This document shows, piece by piece, positions 1-11,891 of a stretch of DNA of 64,000 nucleotides; within the stretch, counting starts at the first letter, position 1, and every line of letters begins with the position of its first letter. This DNA comes from Corynebacterium sp. 21KM1197 (GTDB taxonomy: Bacteria > Actinomycetota > Actinomycetes > Mycobacteriales > Mycobacteriaceae): assembly GCF_033783015.1 (NCBI RefSeq), contig NZ_CP123907.1, positions 2,322,361 through 2,386,360 of the forward strand, written 5' to 3'. The notes beneath the pieces were generated by a model. It did no database searches. It was not told the origin of the DNA and was given only the letters and a program-made list of their open reading frames with translations. Position numbers and translations under genes: made by a program.

Positions 1-168
1 CCAGGTGACCACAAAGTAGCGTTCCTCCCCGGCGGTGGGGCGCAGCAGCTGGAAGCCCTCGAAGCCGGGAGCCTGATCCACGGCGTGCTTGCGGGCGGCA
101 AAGCGCTCCTCCAGGGTCTCGGCCGCCTCGGCGGGCACGGTCAGGGCGTTGATCTTCACGATGCTCAT
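1..168 (-). CDS. mhuD: MhuD-like heme-degrading monooxygenase (partial, C-terminus outside window)
   Basis: The 56 visible residues begin MSIVKINAL and contain GFEGFQLLRP and GEERYFVVTW, which closely follow the N-terminal half of mycobacterial MhuD, an ABM-fold (antibiotic biosynthesis monooxygenase) enzyme that binds and oxidatively opens heme. The family is about 100 residues, so roughly half is missing at the left edge. I chose the ATG at 168 over the ATG at 180 because family members begin with the M-x-V-V-K-I-N strand. It is the last visible gene of a leftward run (TrhO, DoxX, small membrane protein). A heme role agrees with the HrtBA-ChrSA locus 11 kb away, but function is inferred from similarity only. 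Confidence 0.75.
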   Translation of the reverse strand, partial: MSIVKINALTVPAEAAETLEERFAARKHAVDQAPGFEGFQLLRPTAGEERYFVVTW

Positions 169-212
169 ACGGCCCAGCATAGACCTCCCGAGCGCGCTTA
201 GGGCGTGGGCGC

Positions 213-545
213 TTAAGCCGTGGTTTCCGGTGTTTTTTGCCTATCCAGCCAGGTGCCCAGGAGTAGGGCCGCCAGCATAATCAGCGGCCAGCTCCACCGG
301 CCAAGGTCCCACGCCGCAGCCGGATCCGTGGCTAAGGTAAAGAGCCACCTCAGCACGATGGTTCCCCCGTAGAGCAGGCAGATATAGGGCCAGCGTTCCC
401 ACCCCCGGAAGAGATACGCGGACACCGGAAGCACAAGGGTAAGCGGAATAAGCCACGCCACCCCCTGCTGCACCGCACCGATGGAAAGCGCGATGGCAAA
501 GAGCACGGTGATCACCAGCCCCACTATCACGCGCCTGCGGTGCAT
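213..545 (-). CDS. small membrane protein, function unknown
   Basis: This 110-residue protein has about four hydrophobic segments: residues 7-24, 28-46, 52-70 and 84-100. It starts MHRRRVIVG, which fits a positive-inside N-terminus, and ends in a short polar tail. The ATG at 545 lies 6 bp downstream of the DoxX stop, so the two are probably co-transcribed. No catalytic motif is visible and I do not recognise the family. A role with DoxX in the envelope is only suggested by position. Confidence 0.7.
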   Translation of the reverse strand: MHRRRVIVGLVITVLFAIALSIGAVQQGVAWLIPLTLVLPVSAYLFRGWERWPYICLLYGGTIVLRWLFTLATDPAAAWDLGRWSWPLIMLAALLLGTWLDRQKTPETTA

Positions 546-551
546 ACTAAG

Positions 552-953
552 TTACTTCTTCTTCCTCAATAGACCATCCACGGACAGCGCACCCGGCCCC
601 ACGAACACCAGGATGAACAGCGCCCAGCACAGCAGGGCGCTGGCCACGCCGCCGTTATTCAGCAGGGTCAGCCCCTCCGGCTGGTGCATCCAGAAGTACG
701 CCACCGCCATGCTACCGGAGGAGAGGAAGGCGGCGGTGCGGGTGAACAGACCGAGGATCACCAGGCCGCCGCCCACGATCTGAATAGCGGCCGCCCACCA
801 GGTGGGGAAGGCAAAGAGTTCCGGTGCCTCAAACTCCCCGGCCACCGGCCAATCGAAGAAGCGGGAACTACCGTAGAAGAAAAAGATCAGACCAATAGCA
901 ATGCGATACAACGCAAGAGCGCCGGGCGTGGCGCGTTCCAAAAAGTTTTGCAC
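552..953 (-). CDS. DoxX family membrane protein
   Basis: The 133-residue protein has the DoxX layout of four membrane helices, with an amphipathic start (ALYRIAIGLIFFFYGSSRFF), a WWAAAIQIVGGGLVILGLF segment and a basic tail ending LLRKKK. DoxX-family proteins are membrane partners of redox enzymes; in mycobacteria one works with superoxide dismutase and a thiosulfate sulfurtransferase-like protein. The start is a GTG at 953. It follows trhO, a rhodanese-domain gene, by 15 bp, so the pairing of a DoxX with a sulfur-handling protein recurs here. The exact substrate is unknown. Confidence 0.8.
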   Translation of the reverse strand: MQNFLERATPGALALYRIAIGLIFFFYGSSRFFDWPVAGEFEAPELFAFPTWWAAAIQIVGGGLVILGLFTRTAAFLSSGSMAVAYFWMHQPEGLTLLNNGGVASALLCWALFILVFVGPGALSVDGLLRKKK

Positions 954-968
954 GCACCAAGCATAGCC

Positions 969-1880
969 TTAACTGACCTGCTCGCACTCTTTTCGTCCAC
1001 AATGGTGTATGCCCTCGCCGCCGCTCTCCTCGCCGTTCCAGCAGGAATCGCAGATAAGCACCTGACGGCGGCAGGTATCCTCATTCGCGCAGTTGCGGAA
1101 GGAGGTGGTGTGCTCCCCGCAGTGCACGCAGCGTCCCAGGCGCGCGGGGTCGATGCCAAAGTTCATGGTCATCCTGCGATCAAAAACGTACAGCGAGCCC
1201 TCCCACAGGCCCTTATTCCCATAGGCCTCTCCGTAGCGGACAATGCCGCCGTCGATCTGGTAGACCTCCTTGAAACCCCGGTTGCGCATGAGCGCGGAGA
1301 GCACCTCGCAGCGGATACCGCCCGTGCAGTAGGTGACCACGGGGCGATCCTTGAGGGCGTCATACTTGCCGGACTCCAATTCCGCGATGAAGTCATGCGT
1401 GGTGCGCACGTCCGGCACCACGGCGTCTTTGAACCTGCCGATCTGCGCCTCCATCGCATTGCGGCCGTCAAAGAACACCACCTCCTCGCCCCGGCGCTCC
1501 ACCAGCTCATTGACCTCGTGCGGCTTGAGGTGTACCCCGCCGCCGACCACCCCGTGCTCGTCCACGCGCAGTTCCTCCGGCGCGCCAAAGGCCACGATCT
1601 CCTCGCGGGCTTTGACCGAGAGGCGGGGGAAGTCCTCCGCACCACCCTCGGACCACTTGAACTCCATGCCCTTGAAGCCGGGGTATTCGCGGGTCTTTTT
1701 GATGTAGCGCTTGCAGGCCGCCATGTCCCCGCCCACGGTGCCGTTGATGCCGTGCCGGGAGATGAGGATCCGCCCGCGCAGCCCTAGGGACTCGCACAGA
1801 TCGCGCTGCCAGAGGCGCACGGCCTCCGGGTCCGCGATGGGGGTGAACTTGTAATACAGAAGGATTTTCCCGAGCGACAC
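969..1880 (-). CDS. trhO: tRNA uridine(34) hydroxylase, rhodanese family (TrhO/YceA)
   Basis: TrhO hydroxylates the wobble uridine of certain tRNAs, the first step towards 5-methoxyuridine-type modifications, in the cytoplasm. The 303-residue protein has the family layout: an N-terminal acylphosphatase-like domain ([25 protein letters not shown]), a rhodanese domain with the active-site loop [11 protein letters not shown] near residue 190, and a C-terminal cysteine-rich segment (CVHCGEHT, C-x-x-x-x-C-R-R, ICDSC) that probably binds zinc. The start is GTG at 1880. It lies 5 bp downstream of a small membrane gene and upstream of doxX in the same direction. Length matches the family. Confidence 0.92.
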   Translation of the reverse strand: MSLGKILLYYKFTPIADPEAVRLWQRDLCESLGLRGRILISRHGINGTVGGDMAACKRYIKKTREYPGFKGMEFKWSEGGAEDFPRLSVKAREEIVAFGAPEELRVDEHGVVGGGVHLKPHEVNELVERRGEEVVFFDGRNAMEAQIGRFKDAVVPDVRTTHDFIAELESGKYDALKDRPVVTYCTGGIRCEVLSALMRNRGFKEVYQIDGGIVRYGEAYGNKGLWEGSLYVFDRRMTMNFGIDPARLGRCVHCGEHTTSFRNCANEDTCRRQVLICDSCWNGEESGGEGIHHCGRKECEQVS

Positions 1881-1885
1881 GGCCC

Positions 1886-2179
1886 TTAGTCTACGCCGCG
1901 CCCCTCATCGGCCTCAGCGTCAGGCTGCCGACGCCCCGAGCCCCGGGATTGCCACTCCCGTCGCTTCCGCTCGCGCTGCGAGGGCGTGGGAATAGCCCCC
2001 ACCACCGCGCCGCCGAGGGTATAAATCACCAGTTCCTTCCAACTGAAATGAATGTCCTCCACGCTCACCGTGGAGCCGATGGTGGAACTAATATCAATGT
2101 TAAAGAGCGCCATGAGGCAATAAATTGCGGCACCGATGGCGGCAAATGCGGGGATTGATATTAGTTTCCGCTTCATCAT
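1886..2179 (-). CDS. small membrane protein, function unknown
   Basis: This 97-residue protein begins with tandem ATG codons (2179 and 2176), then has two hydrophobic helices (about residues 8-27 and 48-64) and a charged, Arg-rich C-terminal tail. There is no recognised domain. It would be the first gene of the leftward group with trhO, whose GTG lies 5 bp after its stop. The ribosome-binding site is weak (GGGTGAT), so the exact start is uncertain. Confidence 0.6.
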   Translation of the reverse strand: MMKRKLISIPAFAAIGAAIYCLMALFNIDISSTIGSTVSVEDIHFSWKELVIYTLGGAVVGAIPTPSQRERKRREWQSRGSGRRQPDAEADEGRGVD

Positions 2180-2210
2180 CGTGTATCACCCGATCCCGAC
2201 GATACCAATA

Positions 2211-2224
2211 CCCCCATCCGGGGG
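2211..2224. other. short hairpin in the ino1 upstream region
   Basis: CCCCC-ATCC-GGGGG forms a compact hairpin in the 171-bp divergent region between the small membrane gene and ino1. It could be a regulatory element or a chance GC stem; no T-run follows it. The ino1 ribosome-binding site (AAGAAAGG) is 130 bp downstream. Confidence 0.3.
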
Positions 2225-2350
2225 CCACCACCCCCACTCCTTGAACGATTCACCCGCGTTTTCACCCCACAGACGGCCGCCACACGCCCCGCGCGGGCCT
2301 ACGCTGCCCCACAGGCATATCCCCTCTTACCGAAAGAAGAAAGGTTCCTC

Positions 2351-3442
2351 ATGGGCAACAAGAAGATTCGCGTGGCCATCGCCGGGGTGGGCAACTGCGC
2401 CACCTCTCTGATTCAGGGCGTGGAGTATTACCGCGATACCCCGGCCAGCGAGCGCGTTCCGGGCCTCATGCACGTGCAATTCGGGGATTATCACGTGGGC
2501 GATATTGAGTTCGTGGCGGCCTTTGACGTGGACGCCGCCAAGGTGGGCCAGGATCTTTCCGCCGCCACGCGGGCCTCGCGGAACTGCACCATCACCATCG
2601 CGGAGGTGCCGGAACTGGGCGTGACGGTGCAGCGCGGCCCCACCCTCGATGGCCTGGGCACCCACTACCGCGAGGCGGTTGCGGAATCGGAGGCGGAGCC
2701 GGTGGACGTCGCTAATGCCCTGCGGGAGGCAAGCGCGGACGTGCTGGTGTCCTTCCTCCCCGTGGGCTCGGAGGCGGCGGATAAGGCCTACGCGCAGGCC
2801 GCGCTGGACGCCGGGTGCGCCTTTGTCAATGCCCTGCCGGTATTCATCGCCTCCGATCCCGAGTGGGCGGAGAAGTTCCGCGCGGCGGGGTTGCCGATCA
2901 TCGGGGACGATGTGAAGTCCCAGGTGGGGGCCACCATCACGCACCGGGTGCTGGCGCGGCTCTTTGAGGAGCGCGGCGTGCGCCTGGATCGCACCATGCA
3001 GCTCAACGTGGGCGGCAACATGGATTTCCAGAACATGCTGGACCGCGAGCGCCTGGAATCCAAAAAGATCTCCAAGACCCAGGCGGTGACCTCGAACTTG
3101 CAGGACGGCCCCCTGGCGGGCAAGACCAGCGACCGCAACGTACACATCGGCCCCTCGGATTACGTGGAGTGGCTGGACGACCGCAAGTGGGCCTACGTGC
3201 GCCTGGAGGGCACCGCCTTTGGTGGGGTGCCGCTGAACCTGGAATACAAACTAGAGGTGTGGGACTCCCCGAACTCCGCAGGCATCATCATCGACGCCCT
3301 CCGCGCCGCCAAGATCGCCCTGGATAGGGGAGTGGGTGGGCCGATCATGCCCGCCTCCTCCTACCTCATGAAGTCCCCGCCGGAGCAGCTTCCCGACGAC
3401 CTCGCGCGCGAGCGCCTAGAGGAGTTCATCGCGCAGGGCTAG
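2351..3442 (+). CDS. ino1: inositol-3-phosphate synthase
   Basis: Ino1 converts glucose 6-phosphate to 1D-myo-inositol 3-phosphate using NAD, supplying inositol for phosphatidylinositol, PIMs, lipoarabinomannan and mycothiol in actinobacteria. The 363-residue protein has the NAD-binding start [18 protein letters not shown], the family motifs [17 protein letters not shown] and [20 protein letters not shown], and [13 protein letters not shown] in the catalytic part. Length fits the actinobacterial short form. ATG at 2351 has AAGAAAGG upstream. It is monocistronic; its stop TAG overlaps the stop of the convergent membrane gene in a shared CTAG. Confidence 0.95.
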   Translation: MGNKKIRVAIAGVGNCATSLIQGVEYYRDTPASERVPGLMHVQFGDYHVGDIEFVAAFDVDAAKVGQDLSAATRASRNCTITIAEVPELGVTVQRGPTLDGLGTHYREAVAESEAEPVDVANALREASADVLVSFLPVGSEAADKAYAQAALDAGCAFVNALPVFIASDPEWAEKFRAAGLPIIGDDVKSQVGATITHRVLARLFEERGVRLDRTMQLNVGGNMDFQNMLDRERLESKKISKTQAVTSNLQDGPLAGKTSDRNVHIGPSDYVEWLDDRKWAYVRLEGTAFGGVPLNLEYKLEVWDSPNSAGIIIDALRAAKIALDRGVGGPIMPASSYLMKSPPEQLPDDLARERLEEFIAQG

Positions 3443-4471
3443 AACTCGCAGCGATACAGACGCTGCGCGTCCGCCCCCAGCCCGGCGGGAATATCCGGCG
3501 AGGATTCCAGGAGGGCGAGCGCGCCGAGGCGAACCCGCTCCCGCAACTCCGCCGGGGGTTCGGCCACGCAATGGGTGGGGGAGGCCAGTTGCCGGGCAAA
3601 GGAATCCGCGCCGATCCGCGCCCCGCGCACAAGATCGGCGGTGGCGGTATCCCAGCCCATGACCTCCGGCCCCGGCTGGGGCTGTGCACCGGGGTAGTTC
3701 TCCACCACGGTGGCGGGGAACACACCCTCCACGTCCGCCTCCCGCAACCTCCCCATCGGGGTCGCCAGGGCATCCACCAGCCGGGGGTGCTGAGCGCTGG
3801 AACACGCAATGAGGCCGCCGGGATCGCCCATGCACTGAGTATCCGCGTACCGGCTCACCCGGTATTCCTCCAGGTTCAGCAGGGGAGAAAGGGCCAACGC
3901 CACGGCCACGATGGCGGGCAACCACACCGCACCACGCGGCTTTGCCCACACGAGCACCAGCACCGCCACCGCCGCGAAGAACTGCGCCAGCAGCACCCCC
4001 GGCTCCGGCTCAAAGCCCAGCAGGCTACCGGTGGCGGAGCCGAGGAGGATCAGTCCCCCGCCGCGCAAGCCCGCCCAGAGCAGCCCCACCGATACCACCG
4101 GCCCCAGCACGGGGACCCGGCGCGATACGGCATAGCCCAACGCCAGCACGGCACACACGCTAAGCAGGCTCACCAGAAAGTGCGCGGTGGCCCACCCCGC
4201 CATCTCACTCCACCAGCGCGGCCAGGAACGGGAGGCCCAGGCGAACGTCGCTATGGCGGGGAACACCAGGGCCGGGTATATCCGCGGCGCGCGGACCGCA
4301 GGAACCGCCAGGGCTATCGACGCCACCACGGCCGCCGGGAAGAGGCTTCCCCCGATCCACTCCGCCGTCCAGAGATATTCCCCCCGCCACGGTTGTTCCC
4401 CCCAGAACAACCAGGAACGCCATGCAGGCGCACGAGGCTCCCAGCACCACCCACGGAAGCCACGCCCTCAT
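3439..4471 (-). pseudogene. polytopic membrane protein gene, apparently frameshifted at a G6 tract
   Basis: The long frame (3439-4410, 323 codons from a TTG) encodes a multi-span membrane protein with an extracytoplasmic C-terminal domain containing CMGDPGG, IACSS, HCVAEPP and a terminal CEF. That frame has no good start. The ATG at 4471, only 5 bp after the upstream permease stop, opens a different frame encoding MRAWLPWVVLGASCACMAFL, an obvious membrane helix. The frames meet at GGGGGG (about 4397-4402). Removing one G joins them as FLVVLGEQPWRGEYLW and gives a 343-residue protein. I infer a one-base insertion, sequencing error or phase-variable tract. The family is not recognised; as the last gene of the MacAB operon it may be an accessory envelope protein. 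Confidence 0.65.
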
Positions 4472-4476
4472 TTTCT

Positions 4477-6476
<2,000 letters not shown>

Positions 6477-6595
6477 GAGGGTGCTTTCTATCCTGCCGCT
6501 TTTCTTCCTACTGCCCTAAACCAACCCAACCCCGCCGCCCTGCGCCCGCCACGCCTCATGGGGGCGCGCGGAGCGAGGACGACGGGGCACGGAAA

Positions 6596-8548
6596 TTACT
6601 CGACGAGGGCGGCCCCGGTGGAAACCGTGACCTTCTTGCCCTCAAGATCCTGGTAGTTGAACGGTTGCAGGATCACCTGATCGGAGGCCTTCAGATCGCC
6701 GCCGGTGACGGCCACGAGGTAGCCATCCGTCTCGCCGGTCTGCACCTCGCGCTCCACCACGCGGGAATCGCGGGAGACCACCAGCACCACCTCATTGCCG
6801 TTATCGGAGGGGTACACCGCCTCGGCGGGCACCGTCATGGTGTCCTTGGCGATCTCCTGGAGGATCTTGGCACGGGCGGAGGCACCCATGCGCAGGCCCT
6901 CGGTGTCGCCGGTCACGGAGATCTCCACGGGGAAGGTCACCTTGGCGCCGCTGCCGCCGGAGGAACTAGCCGCGCTGGAGGCATCCTCCTGCACGGGGCC
7001 GTTACCGGCCACGGGGGACACGGAGACGACCTCGCCGGTGAACTCCTTTTCCCCGGTCACGGGGGTGGTGAAGGTCACCGGGGAGCCCTCGGCCACCTTG
7101 TCGATGTCCGTCTCCTTGACCTCGCCGCGCAGCTTGAAGGCGGAATCATCGGCCACGGTGAGCATGGCGCCCTCGGCGGTCTGGCCCTCCTTGGCCTTGA
7201 TGTCCGTGACCACGCCGGCGATGGTGGCCTTCACGGAGGCGTCCTCGATCTGCTCGCGCAGCTTGTCCACGGCCTTCTCGGCCTCCTTGTCCGCGTCATC
7301 CGCGTTCTTGCGGGTATCGCGCACCACCTTGGCCTGGGCGTCCACGTCCTTCTGGGTCACGCCGGTATCCACCACGTTGGCCTCCGCCAGCGCCTGGCGC
7401 AGGGCCTCCGGCTCGATGTCCGGGTTGGAGCGGGCCTGATCCAGGGTGTACTCGGTGCCGCCGTAGATGATGGTGGCGTTACCGCGCGCGGCCTCGGCCT
7501 TGAGGCGCTCGTATTCCTTCTCGGCGGCGTCCACGGCGGCGTCGCCCTCCTTGCGCACCGCATCGGCGTGCTTCTCGGCCTCGGCCAGCTGCTCGTTCAG
7601 GTCGTCGGTGTTCAGCGTGGCCACCACCTGATCGGGCTCCACGCGGTCACCCACGGCCACCTCCAGCTTGTCCACCTTGGCGGCGGCCGGGGCGGCGATG
7701 GTCTCCGTCTTTTCCGGCTCGATGGTGCCGGAGACGGCAATGCGATTGACGATGCCCTCGGTAGACACCGGCTGCACGTCCGCGGCGGTGAGGTCCGAAT
7801 CACCGGAGGAATCACCGGCACCGAATACCGAGCGGCAGCCCACGAAGATCAGGAGCAACAGCAGGAGCAGGGCCAGAAGCGTGAGCAGGGTGCGGCGGCG
7901 CTTCTTCTTGCGCTCCTCTTCCTCCTCGGAGCCCTCCTTGATGGCCTCCGGGCCCTCCTCGCCGTCCTCGGTGGCGTCCTCCTCGGAGGATCCCTCGGCA
8001 TCGCCCAGGGCCACGGAATCCTCCGGGATACCCCAGGCGGCGTTCTCCTGGTTCTCCGGGCCCTCCTGCTCACCCATCGCGGTGGTGTTCAGACTGGTGG
8101 CGCCGAAGCCCACCTTGTCCTCATCGTTCACGTCCGCGATGGAGAACCCGGCGGCGCCCGCCCTGGTGCTGCCCGCGGCGATCTCCGTCTGCCCGGCGTA
8201 ATCCTGGCCCGCGTAATCCGCGCCATAGGCGGAGGCCGAGGAAAGGGAATCGGAATCCTGATAATCCTGCGCCGCAGCGGCCTCGGCGGCGGCCGATTCC
8301 GCCTCCGCGTCCCCACGGGAGGCAGCGGAGGCGGAATTGTTCACCCCGGTGGCACCGGAGGCCCCGGAAACCCCCGTGGCACCGGCGCCGCCAACGGCAC
8401 CGGCCAGGCCGGAGGAACCGCGCCCGGAATTATCCCCGGATTGCTCGGAGTTCCTCGTCTTATTATCGCCTCCGCCACGAGGAGGCAGGGGTACCTCGTT
8501 ATAGAGGGAACCTTCTATGAGCTTTGGCGGATCATTCTCGGTGTTCAC
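6596..8548 (-). CDS. MacA/HlyD-type periplasmic adaptor with a long acidic N-terminal tail
   Basis: The 650-residue protein carries an efflux-adaptor core: a biotinyl/lipoyl half-motif (IEPEKTETIAAPAAAKVDKL), a coiled-coil hairpin at about residues 305-435, the second lipoyl half (KATIAGVVTDIKAKEGQTAE) and a beta-barrel region. It should bridge the MacB-type permease across the envelope. Unusually, about 215 residues precede the single membrane helix (KKKRRRTLLTLLALLLLLLL); they are Ala/Gly/Ser-rich and then strongly acidic (DATEDGEEGPEAIKEGSEEE) and should lie in the cytoplasm. The start is GTG 8548 with GGGAA upstream; no better in-frame start is visible. It is the first gene of the leftward operon. 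Confidence 0.85.
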   Translation of the reverse strand: MNTENDPPKLIEGSLYNEVPLPPRGGGDNKTRNSEQSGDNSGRGSSGLAGAVGGAGATGVSGASGATGVNNSASAASRGDAEAESAAAEAAAAQDYQDSDSLSSASAYGADYAGQDYAGQTEIAAGSTRAGAAGFSIADVNDEDKVGFGATSLNTTAMGEQEGPENQENAAWGIPEDSVALGDAEGSSEEDATEDGEEGPEAIKEGSEEEEERKKKRRRTLLTLLALLLLLLLIFVGCRSVFGAGDSSGDSDLTAADVQPVSTEGIVNRIAVSGTIEPEKTETIAAPAAAKVDKLEVAVGDRVEPDQVVATLNTDDLNEQLAEAEKHADAVRKEGDAAVDAAEKEYERLKAEAARGNATIIYGGTEYTLDQARSNPDIEPEALRQALAEANVVDTGVTQKDVDAQAKVVRDTRKNADDADKEAEKAVDKLREQIEDASVKATIAGVVTDIKAKEGQTAEGAMLTVADDSAFKLRGEVKETDIDKVAEGSPVTFTTPVTGEKEFTGEVVSVSPVAGNGPVQEDASSAASSSGGSGAKVTFPVEISVTGDTEGLRMGASARAKILQEIAKDTMTVPAEAVYPSDNGNEVVLVVSRDSRVVEREVQTGETDGYLVAVTGGDLKASDQVILQPFNYQDLEGKKVTVSTGAALVE

Positions 8549-8591
8549 GCGCGTTTTTCCCGGTTCCCCACCTGCCCATCACGGCGGCACA

Positions 8592-8614
8592 GAGGCGGCC
8601 GCCGTGCGGCCGCC
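8592..8614. terminator. GC-rich hairpin upstream of the MacA-like gene
   Basis: GGCGGCCGC and GCGGCCGCC form a near-perfect stem around a 3-nt loop in the 229-bp gap between the DUF1846 gene stop (8778) and the adaptor start (8548). No T-run follows, so termination is uncertain; it could instead lie in the adaptor mRNA leader. The rest of the gap shows no gene. Confidence 0.35.
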
Positions 8615-8777
8615 CAGGCAACCATGCCGATGGCAAGAACCAGGTTCTCCTTTCACCAGGTTAAGAGGTGCTCCACAGTTTGTTGTTACTGAGGTTATCG
8701 CATACTTCCCTCCACTGGTGGAGAAACACCCCCACCCTCCCCACAGAAATATTTTTCCCGGTATCCTCCTGCACACC

Positions 8778-10265
8778 TTAGCGCTTGCGGTAGAGCGCCC
8801 GGCGCTGATACTTGGGCTCCGAGGTGACCAAAACGCCCAGGTTACGGAAGATTCCCTCGTCCACCGATCCCAGAATCGTGGTGGTGTGACAGTCACTACC
8901 TTTAAGGTTCTTCAACTCCGCTAGCGCCCGGCGCGCCTCGGCGGAGCGGGCGGCGGAAACGGAAAGGGCAATGAGCACCTCATCGGTGTGCAGGCGGGGA
9001 TTGCGGGAACCCAGGTGCTGGGTTTTCAGGGTTTGAATCGGCTCAATGGAGTCCGGGGACAGGAGATTCACAGACTTCTCAATGCCGGCCAGGTGCTTCA
9101 GTGCGTTGAGCACCATCGCGGAGGAGCAGCCCAAAAGATCGGAGGTCTTGCCGGTGATGATGGTGCCGTCGGCAAGCTCCATCGCGGAGGCCGGCTGCCC
9201 GGTGGCCTCCTCCACCTCCAGGGCCGGGGCCACCACGCGGCGATCCGCCGCGCTCACCCCCGCCTTGGTCATCACCATCGCCACCCGCTCGGACAGCACC
9301 GGATCGCGCTCCTCCCGGCGCTCCTCCACCAGGGCCTTGTAATAGCGGCGAATGATCTCGTGGTTGGCGGCCTCACGGCAGGCGGCATCATCGCTCATGG
9401 CATGGCCCGCCATGTTCACGCCCATGTCCGTGGGCGACTGATAGGGGGAGTCCCCCGCGATGAGTTCCAGCATGGACTTCAGCAGCGGGAACACCTCCAC
9501 ATCGCGGTTATAGCTGGTCACCTGCTTGCCGTAGGCGGAGAGGTGGAAGGGGTCGATCACGTTGATGTCATCGAGGTCCACCGTGGCGGCCTCATAGGCC
9601 AGGTTCACGGGGTGCTCCAGGGGGAGATTCCAGATGGGGAAGGTCTCAAACTTGGCGTATCCGGCCTGCACGCCGCGCTTGTATTCGTGATACACCTGGC
9701 TTAGGCAGGTGGCCAGCTTGCCGGAACCCGGCCCCGGCGCGGTGACCACCACGAGGTCACGGGTGGTTTCCGCGTACTCGTTGCGGCCAAAGCCCTCCTC
9801 GCTGATGATCCGGGCGGTATCGGTGGGGTAGCCGGGGATCACGCGGTGCCGCGCCACGGAAAGGCCCAGCTTTTCCAGGCGGGCGATGAAGTCCAGGGCC
9901 AGGGAGTTATCGTCCTCCAACTGCGTCATCACCACGTTATTGACCAGGAAGCCGCGCTCGCGGAACACGTCCACCAGGCGCAGCGCGTCCTCCTCGTAGG
10001 GGATCCCGAGGTCCGCGCGCACCTTTTGGCGTTGCAGGTCCTTGGCGTTCACGCACACCACGATCTCCACCTCGTCGCGGATGTGCTCCAGCATGGCGAT
10101 CTTGTTATCCGGGGTGAAGCCGGGCAGCACGCGGGAGGCGTGGAGGTCGTCGAAAAGCTTTCCCCCCATCTCCAGGTAGAGCTTGCCGCCGATCTCGGCG
10201 CGGCGCGCGCTGATGTGCTCGGATTGCAGCTGAATGTACTTTTCCCGATCAAAGCCCTGGCTCAT
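8778..10265 (-). CDS. DUF1846 domain-containing protein
   Basis: This 495-residue protein is full length for the DUF1846 family, recognised from [18 protein letters not shown] at the N-terminus, the [20 protein letters not shown] loop and the long C-terminal half ending [20 protein letters not shown]. Structures of the family show a Rossmann-type nucleotide-binding fold; its reaction is not established. I chose the ATG at 10265 because it is preceded by GGAAGGGG at good spacing and begins the conserved [10 protein letters not shown]. It is divergent from the DNA glycosylase gene 65 bp away. It appears to stand alone. Confidence 0.88.
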   Translation of the reverse strand: MSQGFDREKYIQLQSEHISARRAEIGGKLYLEMGGKLFDDLHASRVLPGFTPDNKIAMLEHIRDEVEIVVCVNAKDLQRQKVRADLGIPYEEDALRLVDVFRERGFLVNNVVMTQLEDDNSLALDFIARLEKLGLSVARHRVIPGYPTDTARIISEEGFGRNEYAETTRDLVVVTAPGPGSGKLATCLSQVYHEYKRGVQAGYAKFETFPIWNLPLEHPVNLAYEAATVDLDDINVIDPFHLSAYGKQVTSYNRDVEVFPLLKSMLELIAGDSPYQSPTDMGVNMAGHAMSDDAACREAANHEIIRRYYKALVEERREERDPVLSERVAMVMTKAGVSAADRRVVAPALEVEEATGQPASAMELADGTIITGKTSDLLGCSSAMVLNALKHLAGIEKSVNLLSPDSIEPIQTLKTQHLGSRNPRLHTDEVLIALSVSAARSAEARRALAELKNLKGSDCHTTTILGSVDEGIFRNLGVLVTSEPKYQRRALYRKR

Positions 10266-10329
10266 GCGTTCCCCTTCCGGTGCTCCTCGCTCGACCGCAC
10301 CAGCATACCGCCGCCATATACTGTTCCTC

Positions 10330-11142
10330 ATGCCGGAAGGTCACGTCATTCATGGGCTCGCCCACCGCCTCAACGCCGAGTTCGGGGCCAAGCGGGTGGG
10401 AGTCTCCTCGCCCCAGGGGCGCTTCGCGCGCGAGGCCGCGCTGCTCGACGGCAGCACCCTGGAGCGCGCGGAGGCCTGGGGCAAGCACCTCTTTATTACT
10501 TTCGACGCCACCCACCCCGCCCACATCGTGTACATCCACCTGGGGCTCATCGGGAAACTGGCGGTGCACCCGCACGCCGCGCCGGTGGGGCAGGTGCGGC
10601 TGCGCATCACCGACGAGCGCGTGGCCGCCGACCTCCACGGCCCGCAGTGGTGCCGCCTCATCACCGAGGAGGAGCGCGCCGCGGCCATCGCCAAGCAGGG
10701 GGCCGACCCCCTACGCGCCGACGCCGACCCCCAGCCGGTGCTGGATACCGTGCTGCGCTCCCGGCGCTCGATTGGCTCCCTGCTCATGGATCAGCACCTC
10801 TTTGCCGGGGTGGGCAACATCTATCGGGCCGAAACGCTCTTCCGCCTGGGAATCTCCCCCTTTACCCCCGGGCGCGATCTTTCCCCGGACACCGCTCAGG
10901 AAATCTGGGAGGACCTGGTGGACCTCATGCGGGTGGGCGTGGAGCGCGGGCGCATCGACACCGTGCGCGAGGAACACACCCCCGAGGCGATGGGCCGCCC
11001 GCCGCGCAAGGACGATCACGGCGGGGAAGTGTACGTGTACCGCCGCGAGGGGCAGCCCTGCTACGTGTGCGGCACGCCGGTGCGGCTTCAGGTCATGGAG
11101 GGGCGCAACCTCTTTTGGTGCCCGGCCTGCCAGCCGGAGTAG
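10330..11142 (+). CDS. nei: Fpg/Nei-family DNA glycosylase (endonuclease VIII-like)
   Basis: The 270-residue enzyme begins [11 protein letters not shown], with the catalytic N-terminal Pro2 and Glu3 of Fpg/Nei base-excision glycosylases that remove oxidised bases. It has the helix-two-turn-helix segment ([19 protein letters not shown]) and a C-terminal zinc finger with CYVC and CPAC. The PEGH rather than PELP start places it with Nei enzymes, closest in pattern to mycobacterial Nei1. I chose ATG 10330 because Pro must be residue 2; upstream in-frame starts would block the active site. Confidence 0.92.
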   Translation: MPEGHVIHGLAHRLNAEFGAKRVGVSSPQGRFAREAALLDGSTLERAEAWGKHLFITFDATHPAHIVYIHLGLIGKLAVHPHAAPVGQVRLRITDERVAADLHGPQWCRLITEEERAAAIAKQGADPLRADADPQPVLDTVLRSRRSIGSLLMDQHLFAGVGNIYRAETLFRLGISPFTPGRDLSPDTAQEIWEDLVDLMRVGVERGRIDTVREEHTPEAMGRPPRKDDHGGEVYVYRREGQPCYVCGTPVRLQVMEGRNLFWCPACQPE

Positions 11143-11168
11143 GGCCCCTGGAGCTCGGGGCCACGCGC

Positions 11169-11858
11169 CTAGGCCGGGGTGGCGTTAAGGTAGCGGGCCG
11201 CGCCATCGCGCAGTTCCAGCACCTCATCGGCCGCATCCAACTGGGAGCGATCGTGCGTGACCATCACGGTGGCCACCTGGTGCGTATCGGTGATCCCGCG
11301 CAGCAGGCTCACGATCTCCTGGGAGAGTTCCCGATCCAGCGCGGAGGTGGGCTCATCGGCCAGGATCACGGCGGGATCGCCCATCAGTGCACGCGCGATG
11401 TTCACGCGCTGGCGCTGCCCGCCGGAGAGTTCCTGCACCCGGCGGTGCCCCAGACCACCCAGGCCCACCTCCTCCAACAGCCCCTCGGCGCGCTTCTGCG
11501 AGGCGCCAGTCAGGCGGCGGCCCCGCAGGTGCTCGGCCATGAGCACCTGCTCGCGCACCGTGAGGGAGGCCAGCAGATTGGGATTCTGGAAGATCATGCC
11601 GATGCGCTCGCGGCGCACCTTGCTGCGCCGCGCCTCCGGGGCGCCGTGCAGCGCCTCATCCGCGATGGTCACCGTCCCCGAGGTGGGCACGATCAGCCCG
11701 GCCAGCACGGAGAGCAGCGTGGACTTGCCGGAACCGGACTCGCCCACCACGGCGGTGAGGTGCCCTGCGGGCACGCTCATGCTCACCTCGTTTAGGGCCG
11801 TGACGGTGCCGGTGCCGTCGGGGAAAACGCAGCTCACGCGGTCAAGAATGATGGTCAT
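11169..11858 (-). CDS. hrtA: ABC transporter ATP-binding protein, HrtA-like (heme exporter)
   Basis: This 229-residue ATPase has Walker A (GESGSGKSTLLS), a signature (LSGGQRQRVNIARAL), Walker B (VILADEPTSALD) and an H-loop (MVTHD). It lies 33 bp downstream of an FtsX-type permease of HrtB length, and both diverge from a NarL-type two-component system. That arrangement matches corynebacterial hrtBA-chrSA, in which ChrA activates the exporter when heme is toxic. Assignment to heme rests on this context and on size; a LolD-like role for another substrate cannot be excluded. Confidence 0.8.
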   Translation of the reverse strand: MTIILDRVSCVFPDGTGTVTALNEVSMSVPAGHLTAVVGESGSGKSTLLSVLAGLIVPTSGTVTIADEALHGAPEARRSKVRRERIGMIFQNPNLLASLTVREQVLMAEHLRGRRLTGASQKRAEGLLEEVGLGGLGHRRVQELSGGQRQRVNIARALMGDPAVILADEPTSALDRELSQEIVSLLRGITDTHQVATVMVTHDRSQLDAADEVLELRDGAARYLNATPA

Positions 11859-11891
11859 GGTGGGTTCCTTTCTTGTAAGTATTCAGTATTT

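Noticed and set aside
6665..8692. 675-codon open frame on the plus strand
   Set aside because: Antisense shadow of the MacA-like adaptor; repetitive Gly/Leu/His composition mirrors the opposite strand.
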